Below are positions 9,001-20,739 of a stretch of 64,000 nt of DNA, piece by piece (within the stretch, counting starts at the first letter, position 1; each line of letters opens with the position of its first letter). The stretch is from the NCBI GenBank assembly GCA_037974335.1, contig CM075760.1, positions 38,654,182-38,718,181 on the forward strand. The letters are read 5' to 3'. The notes under the pieces were generated by a model. It was not told the origin of the DNA, did no database searches, and saw only the letters and a program-made list of their open reading frames with translations. The translations under genes were made by a program, and so were the position numbers. The DNA is from Prionace glauca (lineage: Eukaryota > Chordata > Chondrichthyes > Carcharhiniformes > Carcharhinidae).

Positions 9001-11510
9001 AGAGCCGGGGACGTTCGGACGGGGAGGAATTCGTAAGATGTGTATTGGAAGGGTCCTTGCAGCAGTATGTAGATATCCCGACTAGAGAGGGGGCTATACT
9101 GGATTTAGTTCTGGGCAATGAGCCGGGTCAGGTGATTGAGGTTGCGGCAGGTGAACCTGTGGCTAATAGTGACCACAACTCTGTCTACTTTAGGATACAA
9201 ATGGAAAAAGATGAGGATAGCGAACATGGTACTGTTGTTTAAAAAGGGTAGGAGGGATAACCCGGGTAACTATAGGCCGGTGAGTTTACCGGCAGTGGTA
9301 GGCAAGTTGATGGAGAGGATTCTTAGGGATAGGATGTATGAGCACTTTTAGCGTTGCGATCTGATTAAGGATACGCAGCGTGGCTTTGTCCGAAGGGGAT
9401 GGTGCTAAATTGGGGGAGGGCTATATACAGCCGGAATGGGTAGGAGCTTAGGGATACAGACTGGGATAGGCTGTTGGAGGGAAAGTCTACGTTAGGCATG
9501 TGGGAGTCTTTCAAGGGAAAACTGCAATGGGTGCAGGAAAGGCATGTGCCGGTTAGGAGGAAGGATGGGAAAGGTAGGATTAGAGAGCCGTGGATTACTA
9601 GAGACATAGAAGACCTGGTTAGTAAGAAACGAGTGACGTATGTCAGGTCTAAGCAGCTGGGAACGGAGAGAGCGTTGGAGGAGCACAGAGAGAGTAGGAG
9701 GGATCTCAAAAGGGGAGTTATGAGGGTAAAAAGGGGGCATGAGAGGGCTTTGGCAGGTAGGATTAAGGAAAATCCAAAGGCGTTTTACTTCTATGTTAGG
9801 AGCAAAAGGGTGGGTAGGGGTAAAATCGGTCCTCTCAGGGGCAGACGAGGGGAATTGTGCTTAGAGTCTGAGGGAATGGGGGAGATCCTGAATGAATACT
9901 TTGCATCGGTATTCACGAAGGAGAGGGGCTTGATGTCTGGTCCGGTCATCGAGGTAACTGTAGACCAATTGAAGGATCTATCGATTACGAGGGAACAAGT
10001 ATTAGGGCTTTTAGGTAGCATTAAAACTGTTAAATCTCCGGGGCCCGATGGCATTTATCCTAGGCTGCCTAGGGAGGCGCGAGATGAGATTGCTGGGCCT
10101 CTGACGCAAATCTTTGTCTCTTCTTTGGACACAGGTGAGGTCCCAGAGGACTGGAGGATAGTGAACGTGGTACTGTTGTTTAAAAAGGGTAGGAGGGATA
10201 ACCCGGGTAACTATAGGCCAGTGAGTTTAACGTCAGTGGTAGGCAAGTTGATGGAGAGGATTCTTAGGGATAGGATGTATGAGCACTTAGAGCGTTGCGA
10301 TCTGATTAAGGATACACAGCGTGGCTTTGTAAAGTCTTGCCTTACGAATCTGGTAGAATTTTTTGAGGAGGTGACAAAAACAGTCGACGAAGGACGAGCC
10401 GTTGAATTCAGTAAGGCATTTGACAAAGTCCCTCATGGTAGGTTGGTAGAAAAGATTAAGGCTCATGGAATACATGGCCAGGTATCTAGATGGGTGAAGA
10501 ACTGGCTTGCTAAGTGGAGACAGAGAGTAGTAGTGGAGGGGTCCTTGTCTAGCTGGAGGTCTATCACTAGTGGTGTGTTGCAGGACTCAGTACTGGGACC
10601 TCTTCTCTTTGTGGTGTATATAAATGACTTGGAAGAGGGAATAAGTGGTGTGATCAGCAAATTTGCTGATGACACCAAGATGGCTGGATTGGCAGGCAGT
10701 GAGGAGCAGTGTTTGGCAATACAACGGGATATTGATAGGCTGGTATATTGGGCAGATACATGGCAAATGGAGTTTAATCCAGATAAATGTGAGGTGATGC
10801 ATTTTGGCCGGAATAATGTAGGGAGGAGTTATATGATAAAGGGTAAGTCCATAAGGAGCATAGAATCGCAGCGAGACCTGGGGGTGCAAGTGCATAATCT
10901 TTGAAGGTGGCAGTACAAGTGGAGAAGGTTGTGAAGAAAGCCTATGGGTATGTTAGCCTTTATAGGAAGGGGTATAGAATATAAGAGCTGGAGTCTAATG
11001 TTGCAGTTGTATAGAACTTTGGTGAGGCCGCATTTGGAGTACTGCGTCCAGTTCTGGTCGCCTTACTACCGGAAGGACGTGGAGACTCTGGAGAGAGTGC
11101 AGAGGAGGTTTACCAGGATGTTGCCTGGTATGGAAGGACTGGGGTATGAGGAAAGATTGAAGAAATTGGGGCTCTTTTCCCTTGAAAGACAGCGACTGAG
11201 GGGGGATCTAATAGAGGTATATAAGATTATGAATGGTATAGATAGAGTAAACAGAGGTAAGCTATTTCCTATGATAGAGACACACAGTACGAGGGGCCAT
11301 GGGCTAAAGGTGAGGGAGGAGATGTAAAACACAGATATTAGTGGGATGTTTTTCACACAGAGGGTGGTGGGGGTATGGAATGCTCTGCCAAGTAAGGTGA
11401 TGGAGGCAAGCACGCTAGAGTTGTTTAAGAGTAACTTAGACAGGCACATGAGTGGGTTGGAGATGGGCGGATATAGGAGATTGTTTTAAATAAGGTTCAT
11501 TAGCATTGGG
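9001..11510 (+). mobile_element. CR1-like LINE, internally rearranged and broken
   Basis: An endonuclease C-terminal piece (AILDLVLGNEPGQV, NSDHNSVYF) occupies 9001-9210. The linker and reverse transcriptase follow from about 9395. They include KENPKAFYFYV, TVKSPGPDGIYP, GRRDNPGNYRPVSLTSVVGK, FSKAFDKVPHGRL, SVLGPLLFVVYINDLEEG and FADDTKMAG, then YRTLVRPHLEYCVQFWSP and RVQRRFTRMLPGMEGL near 11000-11150. Between the endonuclease and linker, 9222-9390 is a displaced second copy of the RT segment at 10155-10330. Further small deletions (for example, loss of residues between GFV and SCLTNL), a damaged SGVPQGS motif and a frame change near 10900 show that it is inactive. Confidence 0.88.
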
Positions 11511-11739
11511 GCGTCCCTGGTAAGATGAATGAATATGGTATGATAATAATGTTTTTTCTCCTTTCATTCACAGGTTTTAAGTCCGCCTTGTGTCCAACGA
11601 GAGGCATTCACGCGATGGGCCGTACTTGGGCTGCTCTTGGTTGTTCGAGATTGGCCTGGTGCTTCATGTCGTTAGTGTCTGCCTAAACTGGACCAGATAC
11701 TGGGCAAGACGACAGCTCAGTGACTATCACTGATTGCTG

Positions 11740-12025
11740 TGCAGACACATGGATTTGGGCCAGTGTCTGGGGGAGTTTGCACATTCTCCCCGTGCTTGTG
11801 TGAGTTTTCTCCGGGTGCTCCGGTTTCCTCCCACACCCCAATGATCTGCTATTAGGCTGATTGGCAGTAATAATTTGTCCCTCAATTAGTTTCCCTCAAT
11901 GTGGATGGCCATAAAACAATAGATAAGGGTCATGGGTGGAGGGGGGGACTGGTAATGTTAAAATGGCGGCGCGGGATCGTTGGGCCGAAGGGCCTGTTTC
12001 CCGGGCTGTTTTTGTTCTTTGTTCT
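11740..12025 (+). mobile_element. SINE (family A), head truncated
   Basis: The body runs from gggggagtttgcacattctc through ctccggtttcctcccacacc. It ends in cgttgggccgaagggcctgt and a repeated ttctttgt tail. The tRNA-like head is missing. Confidence 0.75.
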
Positions 12026-14400
12026 TTCTTTGTTCGGCCTGAAAGTAACTGAAATGGACTGGAAATTAAACTTGGCCAAATTGATGTAATTGAAATGTCC
12101 TGGCAAAAATTAACATATTCGTGAAGAAAGGCGACTCCGAACGTAGCCATAGTAAGTCCTTTCCATGGTCACTAATAGATGGCTAGAAGTGGGTTGACTC
12201 AATGAAAGATCTTTAGAACTAAATTGCATCCTATCATTTGGTCGGCATTTTGAACATTTCTGTTCTGTTTTCCACGGACTATTTGCATTTCTTAATGCAG
12301 TCAGAAGCCAACAGCTATGTTCTGTACTGACACGAATATCCAGGCAAACTGGATTATGCCTTCGTCTCAGGGTATTTCACTCAAGAAGTCTTGAGAATTC
12401 ATTGAAAAAAAAAACATTATATTCGATCAAAACATAAAAGGCAACTGGGTAGCATCTGCACGAAATTGTTTTTCACACTAAATGTGAATAATATAAAAAG
12501 AATCATTTCCCTGGAGCCTCACATTATGTATAAATGTTACAACATTTATTGTCATACCATGCGTGCTCAAGCCTCCGATAAAAATGCATGTACCTCCAAA
12601 AGGGCTGGTGTTTGCCATTTACCATTCAGTCATTGCAGCTCCTGGTACAGTTTTGTTATTATCATGTACCGTCTTTGTTCAGCTGTAACTGTTTTTTTCA
12701 GTTTTATCACTAGCGCATCTCCAACACACGGCATTCACTTCTTTCATTTAGAGTGATGAATATTCCTCTAAAATATATAGACTCTTCCAGTCAACTGATA
12801 CATTTTGTTCTCTTTCACAGGATAATTTTATAAATTTTAAGAGCTTTATTCTTCGTTTGAATGATATAATATCTTGAATCTGCTGGCACAATTTTCTGAA
12901 TGAAATGTGAACATTGTCATTTTAGGCAGTGCCATTTCACTCAAATAGAAAATGGTATTGAATGATAATGTCTCCCGTTCAACTGTGTTCTGCCTGTCTA
13001 TAATCTGTGCCGTACTTTGGATCTCCCCCCGACACCCCACCCCCGCCTCCCTCCACCCTCCCTCATCAACCTTGTCATTTATCGCTGCAAATACAATTTA
13101 GAAATGCAGTTATATTGACTTAGCAATGCTATTGTACATGGATTCTTTGAAAGATATTATGTTGTACATGTAGTTCGATTACAACATTGACACTCTAAGT
13201 GTTGCGAATTTTCACTCGGAAACCACAGCATCACTCCATTTCTGCAGAATTACTGGCGCTGCTATTGGAAGTAATAGCTATTCCATTGCAGACGTGTAAC
13301 TTTTTATTATTAGTATCATTGATGTTCCAGAATTATCATATTGTCACCTCCCTGTACATGTAAATATGTTATTGTCTTCTCCCTGCTCCTGTGTTGTTAT
13401 CTAGAAATTCTAGATTTCTTTCACATTGTTGATATTGAGAGAAATTGATTGATTCGTACGAACCATTGCTATCTGAATATCATGAAAGATTTTATTGACA
13501 GACCTTAGGTATCAACGGGTTTTTGACAATATAGGAGGATTGCAATAGTGGCTCTTCGGTGAATGCTTGGTACACACCAATAACAAGTAAAGCATACTGT
13601 TTTGTCTTCTGTCTCGACCCTCGACACTCATTGCACAAGTCATCATTTCTCTCCATTCTTTTCTGGTTAGTTTGACCATGTTGACGGAGGCAGGGTAACT
13701 GTGGTATATTTTGGATGGAATAGAAGTGATTCTGGAAATGCCTGCACACCTGATTCAGAAATTTCAGAAGAGAGGTTCAAAGGACCCTGTACTGCTTGCG
13801 AGTTCTTAATCTTCAAATATACACTTCACTCAGATTTGTACATTTTAACCCCTGCAGTTAGAGCAATACTCTCTCCAAGTGCGTCCTTCCTATCTGTCAG
13901 TTACAGAGATTCATTATACACCAGCAATTGCACTTCATTTTCGGGTTTGGAGCCCCTTTCAATATTTCCTCTGTAAATTCAGAGAAACGCCGATTTGTTC
14001 CCCCTTCGTTGATTGAAGATTTATAGTTTGGTTTAATACAGGTATTTCCAACAGTGAATATTTTAAGAATAATTCGCCAGATGGGGCAACTATCGAAATT
14101 GAGCGAGATGGAGACTTTCCAGTTGAATATTGCAATGAATCCTTTTTATAATTTCATATTCAATGTGTTTTGTTGGAATTTGCTGACTATTCCTGAAGTT
14201 GCATTTTTTTCAATATGTTCTTATCTTTCATTATATTTTATTTCATTTTATTGTATTCCATATCAAAGACCAAACTTACTTATAATTCTTGTGATCATGT
14301 GAATGGAAACCTGAACAAGGGATAGTTTGCAATGCAGAATCATGTCAAAAGATTTTCAATTTCATACACAATCTTGTATCAATTTGATGTGAGTTGAGAA
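12026..14400. other. Non-coding, AT-rich, nothing recognised
   Basis: Only short open frames without domain character are present. A CCCCCC-rich tract lies near 13026-13065. I see no RNA gene, receptor segment or exon of the downstream GPCR pseudogene. Confidence 0.45.
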
Positions 14401-14460
14401 AGTAACATCTTGTCTCTCGTGTCGCCGTGCATATATTCTCTTGCCGTCTCTATTTTACAG

Positions 14461-14881
14461 TTCACTTGGCAGTCGCTGTAATCCTATGCCGAAGAAGTTG
14501 TGGTCTCTCCAGATGTATAATTTACTATGTGGTGTCCATGGCGGTGACAGATCTCTTGGTCATTATTACCAGCGTGATATTAAACAGGATTGCTAGGATT
14601 TATTTCCCTGGCAGTTTTCTGTCAGTCACCCCTGCAGTCTTCATGTTGTGATAACCTATGGAAGCATTGATAGTTCTGCCTGGTTGACAGTTGCCTTCAT
14701 CTTTGATCGATTCGTGGCCATTTGCTGCCAGAAGCTGAAAATCAAATACTGCAGGGAGAAAACAGCGGCGTGGGTCATTGGGACAGTTTGCACACTGAGC
14801 GCTCTGAAAACATCCTTCCTGTATTTTATCTTTGAACCGTTATATATAAGTGCCTGTCTGGGAAAGGGGGCAACCGTATAA
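14461..14881 (+). pseudogene. GPR139-like receptor pseudogene (exon 2 remnant)
   Basis: After a good acceptor (tctattttacag at 14449-14460, phase 1) the sequence reads VHLAVAVILC, CGLSRCIIYYVVSMAVTDLL and NRIARIYFPGSF. These cover TM1 to TM2 and the TM2-3 loop of a GPR139-type class A GPCR. Around 14635-14645 the frame shifts; the other frame continues SSAWLTVAFIFDRFVAICCQ (TM3 with the DRF variant of DRY), KYCREKTAAWVIG (TM4) and FIFEPLYIS. Homology then stops near 14860, so TM5-TM7 are absent. No first exon was found upstream. It lies tail-to-tail with the IgM gene, whose membrane-form poly(A) signal is at 14965. The intact relative is at 53.8-56.6 kb on the opposite strand. Confidence 0.85.
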
Positions 14882-14964
14882 TAGGGAAAATGGAGCCGAG
14901 TGGATGGGTTTTGGAGAACGGAATGAAGCCAAGCCAAGCCAGAGACAGTTTTTTATATTTAAAA

Positions 14965-14970
14965 TTTATT
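14965..14970 (-). terminator. Candidate poly(A) signal, membrane IgM
   Basis: AATAAA on the minus strand lies about 440 bp downstream of the TM2 stop codon, in an AT-rich context. Assignment is by position only. Confidence 0.4.
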
Positions 14971-15411
14971 TAAAAATTCAGAGAATATTTTACAGCGAAA
15001 TTTTTTTTTAAAGTTAGAAAAATGAACATAGCGATCGAGCTTCTCATTGAGAACAGAACATATGCACAGAGAATCCGTCAATATTTGTACATCTGTTACA
15101 TACACCAGAAAGAGAAGACAGACTTTAATAGAAAGAGGAATTAACAGATTTGAGTAAGGAATGAAAAAAGTTACTTATGTATACATGAAATTTAAACTAC
15201 GCGAAAACTATGAACGACAGTTACAATATAACAAAAAAAAGTCTCGTATTTTTCACACTGGAAACTGAAATAACGTCTATGATTGCCTCTGTTACAGATT
15301 CAGAATGATAAACTGAGAGAATAGAATAACCCAGAGCAGATATTGCACTTGAGTCATACAGAGATCTTCAATATCAGCCCAGAGTCAAAACATTCAACCC
15401 ATCATTTGATC

Positions 15412-15420
15412 TGTAAAATA
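15412..15420 (-). CDS. IgM heavy chain TM2 exon (cytoplasmic tip)
   Basis: The acceptor ctctttattttacag is followed by ATC AAA TGA, encoding Ile-Lys-stop. Joined in phase 0 to TM1, which ends in LVK, it gives the very short cytoplasmic tail K-I-K. This matches the minimal KVK-type tail of membrane IgM across vertebrates. Only nine coding bases are involved, so the call depends on position, acceptor strength and matching phase. Confidence 0.8.
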
Positions 15421-15549
15421 AAGAGACAATATTGAAGCAGATGTTTATGATGTGGGACATTAATTTTGGAGTTTTTAATCAGGGAAACATTGAGAGATTT
15501 TCAAATCCATTCTGCCAGTTTGAAATGTGAATGAATTGAATCATCTCAC

Positions 15550-15677
15550 CTTCACCAGAGTGACGGCAGTGCTGTAGAAAATGCTCAGGAAGAACAGGAC
15601 GATGAATGTGGAAGCGGTTGTCCAGATGTTCCTGTTATCATCCTCAATGCCTTCAATCAAGATGCGATCGGTGGGGT
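15550..15677 (-). CDS. IgM heavy chain TM1 (membrane) exon
   Basis: After the acceptor ctccgtcccccag the exon reads an acidic connector ([10 protein letters not shown]) and then a transmembrane helix, [19 protein letters not shown], followed by TAVTLVK and the donor GTGAGA. The polar TTAST and YST pattern is the conserved mu membrane helix that contacts the CD79 signalling pair. The exon begins in phase 1, matching the internal GGTAAA donor inside CH4 (boundary 19204/19203). Membrane IgM mRNA would therefore skip the secretory tail, as in mammals and sharks and unlike teleosts, where CH3 is joined to TM1. The exon lies 3.5 kb downstream of CH4. Confidence 0.93.
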
Positions 15678-16299
15678 CTGGGGGACGGAGACCAGGGAAT
15701 GAAATTAAATTACTTTATTGATCCAGGTAATCTTATTGTTGTTTTTTTCCCCATTCTTCTTCATAAACTGTTAATTTATTCTCTTGTATAATTTTCAATG
15801 TATATTTACTGTTAAATTCAGGACACTCAGTAACCGATCTCCGTAATTATTTTCACACTTGACCTTTAAGCACATTCATTGGACGGTCCATGTCAGAAAG
15901 CACTGAAGATGTTATCTTGAGTGTTAGTTTATTTTTGATCAATTTGGCACTATCCTTCATTGAAGAATATTATGACTGATATCGAGTAACGTTCACTGAC
16001 CAATGATTGTTTTCACAGATGGTGACCGATCTGTAAACTGAGAATGTTGCTGTTTAAGAGCTGGGATATAATTTCTGATCATTTCTTATTTGAGGTGGAA
16101 ATGGCTGGAAGATCACTAGCTTAATTCAGTTTCTCAACGTGTTTTCGGTGCAATGTACATTGGGCTAGTTGTCGATAGATATGTCCATTAAAATTCATGT
16201 TTAAATTTTACTTTCATCATTTACCTACCATTCGTATTTAAGATTTTGCATTTCTGTGCGTGTGCACGATGATCTCGTGGTCTGCATAAATCTTTGGCT

Positions 16300-17542
16300 C
16301 TGAGTTAATATATGTACAAGAGCGTTAATATACGCGTTCGTATGCCTGTGTTGATTTATGTGGTTGTGTGTCTGCATTTGTATGTATATTTTATTCTTCT
16401 GTCATAGTGCATGTATGGCTCTATTATTGTGTTAAGTCTATGTATATTTATTAATGTCACTCTTAACGGGTGCACATGTGTTTATGCCTATTGCTCTGTG
16501 TTAATTTCTGTCCTTCTAGCAATGTTTGTTTCCCTTTCTGTGTGCGTCTGTTTCCCCATGTGTCTACGTGTGTATCTGTTAACATATTTACGTGTTGATA
16601 GTTCTTCATAACGATGTCTTGAAGTTTTGCTTTGATATTTCGTAATGTGTGCTATGGTGTTATGTGCTGTAGGAGCATGAGAATGTTTGTGTCTACATGT
16701 TTGCATGCAAATGTTTTGCTGTCAGTTCATCTACATAAAGTCTGCTTATTTGTTTATTTTCATTTCCATATATGTTTGTTAACGTGTATAACATTGTGTG
16801 TCTCTATATCCATATTCCTGTCAGCGTGAATGTGTGCTATTTGAGCATATGTTAGTGTTTGCGTATTTATGTGGATCTGCATGCATGCGTATCTGTCTGT
16901 GTTGTGCCTATGCATGTATGTGTTTGTGTTTGGGTCTGTGTACAGACTCACATAAATGTATGTACTTGTGTGATTTATGTGTATACATGTGCGTGCGTTT
17001 GTATATACTTGATTGTGTGCGTATGTTGCTGTGTTAATGCCTGTTTGTACAAGCATGAGTCGATATATTCGTGTGTGTGTGTGAGAGAGAGAGGGAGAAT
17101 CTGTGTGTGTGTGCGTGCCGATGTTTATTTGTGTGTGGATGTATTTGTGCATGGGTGATTCTTTTTGTGTGAGTGTATTTGTGTTTATTTGTCTAAGTGT
17201 GTATTTTTGTTTAAGTATGTGTTCTCTATGAGTGCATTTGTGTGCGCATTCATATTTCTTTGCATGTGTGTTCGTTTGTGCAAGTATTGCATGCATCTAT
17301 GTTGTGTTAAATTGTATCTTTGTGTATGCATGTATTTGTGGGGTTTTGTGCATGTGTATGAGTTGTGCATTTGTATGTTTCTGTGCATGTGTTTGAATGC
17401 ACCTTTCCGTATTTCTGTATTTGTGCATGGTTTCGTGTGTGCGTATTTGAATGTGTCCTTCTGTATTTATGTGCATATTTGTGAGTACGTGTATTTGTGC
17501 ATGTATTTATGCATTTGTGTCGATGTGTGTGTGTGTGTGTGC

Positions 17543-17574
<32 letters not shown>

Positions 17575-18015
17575 AAATGTGTGTGTGTGTGCGTGCCGAT
17601 GTTTATTTGTGTGTGGATGTATTTGTGTATGGGTGATTTTGTTGGGTGGGTGTATTTGTGTCTATTTGTTTAAGTGTGTATTTTTGTTTAAGTATGTGTT
17701 GTCTATGAGTGCATTTGTGTGCGCATTCATATTTCTCTGCATGTGTGATCGTTTGTGCAAGTATTGCATACATCTATGTTGTGTTAAATTGTATCTTTGT
17801 GTATGGATGTATTTGTGTGTTTTTGTGCATGTGTATGAGTTGTGCATTTGTATGTTTCTGTGCATGTATTTGAATGCACCTTTCCGTATTTCTGTATTTG
17901 TGCATATATTTGTGAGTACGTGTATTTGTGTATGTATTTATGCATTTGTGTCGATGTGTGTGTGTGTGTGAGTGTGTGTTTGACTGTGTACGCCTATGTG
18001 TGTATTTATAATTGT
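16300..18015. repeat. GT-rich low-complexity tract with a 480-bp tandem duplication
   Basis: TG-rich, imperfect repeats (gtgtatttgtg, tgtgtgtgcg) fill most of the CH4-TM1 intron. A unit starting gtgccgatgtttatttgtgt recurs with a 478-bp offset (17117 against 17595), including the distinctive tgcatctatgttgtgttaaa against tacatctatgttgtgttaaa. Open frames on both strands here are by-products of base composition (Cys/Val-rich or His/Thr-rich), not genes. Confidence 0.85.
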
Positions 18016-19090
18016 GACAGTTTTGGCAATATTGTCAGTGTGTGTATTTTTAACTCTTGCTTCAAGTTTCACCGGCAATCAATAACGAGACATGACCCAG
18101 TCAATACGAATAATGGAGCACATTTTCAATGTGTTGCTGTTTCAATTTATTTTGTGTGAGTGGCACCGTGATATCAGGAGAAAGAATAAAATAATTCATT
18201 GATGCATCTCAGAAAACTTATTGACAGAACAGTGAAAACCGGGGAGGATTCTATGACTTGTTTAATTTGTATTATGGGAAACCAATGCCAGCACATGAAA
18301 AAAAAAATGTTGGAACATGTTTAAATTGTGTTGCGTAAGGTTATGTGTATTACAATGATGAAGGTAATGATATTTAAATATCAGCAGCGAGTAAACCGGA
18401 AGCTAATTTGCACTGTTGGCAACTGGTCCTTATAGTCGAGGGCTGGTCCCTTCCAAACACACTACTTGGGGAGAGGGAGGACAGGGAGCTCAGAGTTTCC
18501 CCCTCTCTACCCGGTGATGCAATGTATCTGATGGTTCTAACCACTGAGGAGGTGGAGGTGCAGTGGATTAAATAATGGCATTCCTCCTCTTTCCATTGAG
18601 GAAGTTGTGGAGCATGGATTAGCTAATGCTCCTCCCCCCTCTTTGTTGGGTGAGTAGGAATCTGGTAGGTTAACAATTTCACTCTCCCTCTCTCTGATGG
18701 GGGGATTGTTGCTCCATATTTCTGTGTGACCTTCACTTCAGTTCCCATTAGGTGTGGTGTAGCAGCAGAAAGCTGACATCAATGGATAAAGGCATGGACA
18801 ATGAGAGAAGCAGGAACTCAGAAATAAACATGTTGTGTTTGTTTGTCAGAAATGTTGAAATTGTCGGATTTTTCCTCAGCGGGAGGAAAGTCAGTGAAGT
18901 TACTTTGCAGAATCCTGTATGAATGTGCTTTACTCTGTATCTAACCCAGGGTGTATCTGCCCTGGGTGCATTGGTTCAACAAGATTTGGGCCCCAGACCC
19001 TAAAATATCTGACTCAAACCAAAGATACATAATGGAAGTAAAACTAAAAAAAACCAATTAAACAATTGGATATTTCATTTACCATTACGG
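18016..19090. other. Intron between CH4 and TM1, nothing else recognised
   Basis: Unique-looking sequence downstream of the secreted poly(A) region. It has a GGAG/CCTC-rich patch near 18470-18700 but no recognisable gene. Confidence 0.4.
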
Positions 19091-19099
19091 GAAAATGAT

Positions 19100-19114
19100 T
19101 TTATTCTTTTTATT
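19100..19114 (-). terminator. Poly(A) signals for secreted IgM
   Basis: Two AATAAA hexamers on the minus strand (19100-19105 and 19109-19114) start about 30-40 bp downstream of the CH4 stop codon. This is the expected place for the secretory mu poly(A) site, which competes with CH4-to-TM splicing. Confidence 0.7.
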
Positions 19115-19141
19115 GTAGTTTTTAATGTAACCGAGTGATTC

Positions 19142-19533
19142 TCATTGACATGAATTAACGGTGTCCATCAGTGCAAGAGAAATGTTCACAAAACTGGGTT
19201 TACCGCTGGATTTGTCAACTGTTCTGTTGATGATCTTCAAGGGGATGGCTTCATGTCCCACCACACAGGAGTAAGAAGCGCCGCTGGACCATTCCTCTGC
19301 TGCAATGGATAACAGGCTGTACATGAAGAAGGAGCTATCGCCGTTCTCCGCCACCACCTCGGTGTTCCTGTAGTTCCCGGGATTCACCGGCTTGTCGTTG
19401 ACTGTCCAGTTAACGAAGATCTCTCGGGGGGAGAAACCTCTCACTAAGCAGCTGAGGGAGACGAATCTCTGAGCGGAGACTTCTTCTGCCGAGGGCAGGA
19501 GGACAGAGACGGATGGTTTCCGTGGATTTGGAT
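19142..19533 (-). CDS. IgM heavy chain CH4 exon with secretory tail
   Basis: The exon (acceptor ttctgcag, phase 1) encodes a full C1-set Ig domain: [19 protein letters not shown], the first Cys in [11 protein letters not shown], the core Trp in VNWTVNDKP, and the second Cys in [12 protein letters not shown]. The tailpiece [16 protein letters not shown] follows, then the stop. The penultimate-type Cys and the NIS glycosylation site of the tail are hallmarks of IgM used for polymerisation. Within SSGK the bases AGCGGTAAACC provide the internal donor for the membrane form. Four constant domains plus this tail identify mu rather than the shark IgW or IgNAR isotypes. The next exon (CH3) is 507 bp upstream. 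Confidence 0.95.
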
Positions 19534-20040
19534 CTGCAGAAAATGTACAATAAATGTCAATAAACTGAAGAATTTATGAGAGGATGGAACTGCTGGCTGG
19601 ATATCAGAAAAAAATGTGCTTCGCTTTCGGTATTACTTTTCCATTTTTGACGTCCAGCTTGGGGGAGAGGTGAACACAATCGTTTTCTCAAATAACTCAG
19701 GGGGGCGGACTGGAAAGTTTCAGAAAGTTTACAGCACAAAATCAGTTATTCGACTCAAAAGATCTGTTTTTTTTTTCTTTTAGTTTTCTGGTTTTTATAC
19801 TCGACATCAGGCTCCTGCCTCCTTGTTTGATCTCAAACCAGTAACATAACCTTCAGTTCACTTGTCATTCGTTAACACATTAAATTTCCCCGTTGAAATA
19901 TCTACCAGTCAGGGTGTTTTAGTTAGTAGAATTTCCATTCAGGGGAGACCATTAATACACTGAACAATAAAAATTGACAAGCGCACTTAAACTGGAGATA
20001 GACACAGTGACGCATTTATTATTTCAATCTCTCAGCTCAC

Positions 20041-20349
20041 CTGTTTCCTTGTGGATGGATGTTCTTAAAGGAGTTGGCAGATCCTGATGGCTCACCACGC
20101 ACTCAAACACAGCCCCTCTCTGCCAGGCTTGTGTCGAGATGTTTAATGTGCTGATCAGGCTGCCAGGATCCTCTCCAGCCTTTTCGGCAATCTCTGATTT
20201 CAAATACTTCCTGTCTCGGATCCAGGACACGTTAACTCCATAAGGAGCATTGGAAATGATGCAGGTTAAAGTCACGGTCGTCTCCAGTAAGACCTGTTCT
20301 ATTGGTGGTGGCTGTATCTTCATTGTGGTATCATGACACTGGGGAGGAT
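20041..20349 (-). CDS. IgM heavy chain CH3 exon
   Basis: The exon starts in phase 1 after attcacag with [16 protein letters not shown] and ends at CAG|GTGAGC. It is a C1-set domain with the first Cys in [14 protein letters not shown], the Trp in [11 protein letters not shown], and the second Cys in [12 protein letters not shown]-glycosylation sequons occur in NVSW and LNIST. The extra Cys in PPQCHD near the start of the domain is a candidate inter-heavy-chain disulfide. An alternative acceptor (ctccccag) would put a stop in frame, so the upstream acceptor was chosen. The 309-bp length keeps phase 1 to phase 1. Confidence 0.94.
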
Positions 20350-20504
20350 CTGTGAATGAAACATGAAAATCAACCCTAGTTCCCCTTCAGAAGAGCAGTA
20401 TTCAGCGTGAAGGAGAAAAAGTCGCCTTCGAGATATTAATATCGCCTTTAAACTTCTATAGACGATGGCAAACCGGTTGCTCTGTGAAATTATTCTCTTT
20501 ATGG

Positions 20505-20575
20505 CGGGGCAGGCTCGAAGGGCCAGATGGCCTACTCCTGCTCCTATTTCTTATGTTCTTATGTTCTTATTAAAA
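20505..20575 (+). repeat. LINE/SINE 3'-end fragment in CH2-CH3 intron
   Basis: It reads gaagggccagatggcctact and cctgctcctatttcttatgt, with a repeated ttcttatg tail. This is a common shark retroposon terminus. Confidence 0.6.
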
Positions 20576-20739
20576 TATTTTAGCAGCGGTATCATTCTCA
20601 TGAATCAGCATTGCAGCATTCCCGAACAAATATACCATGTGAACTCAGAAACAAGGTATTGTCATTGATTTATAATAGGATGAATGCACTTTGCAGCATT
20701 TTACCCCTGTGCTGTGACCTGTGAATACAGAGTTGGCTT

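Noticed and set aside
13026-13065. C-rich tract as a possible regulatory element
   Set aside because: A simple polypyrimidine run with no gene close enough to assign a role.
16760-18159. Cys-rich (plus) and His/Thr-rich (minus) open frames
   Set aside because: They come from GT/AC repeats in the CH4-TM1 intron; both strands are open because of low complexity.
15550-19533. Alternative assignment of the constant region to IgW or IgNAR
   Set aside because: Four CH domains, the CH1 GLVSSCQQ pattern, the secretory tail [15 protein letters not shown] and the TM helix fit mu; IgW and IgNAR have other domain numbers.
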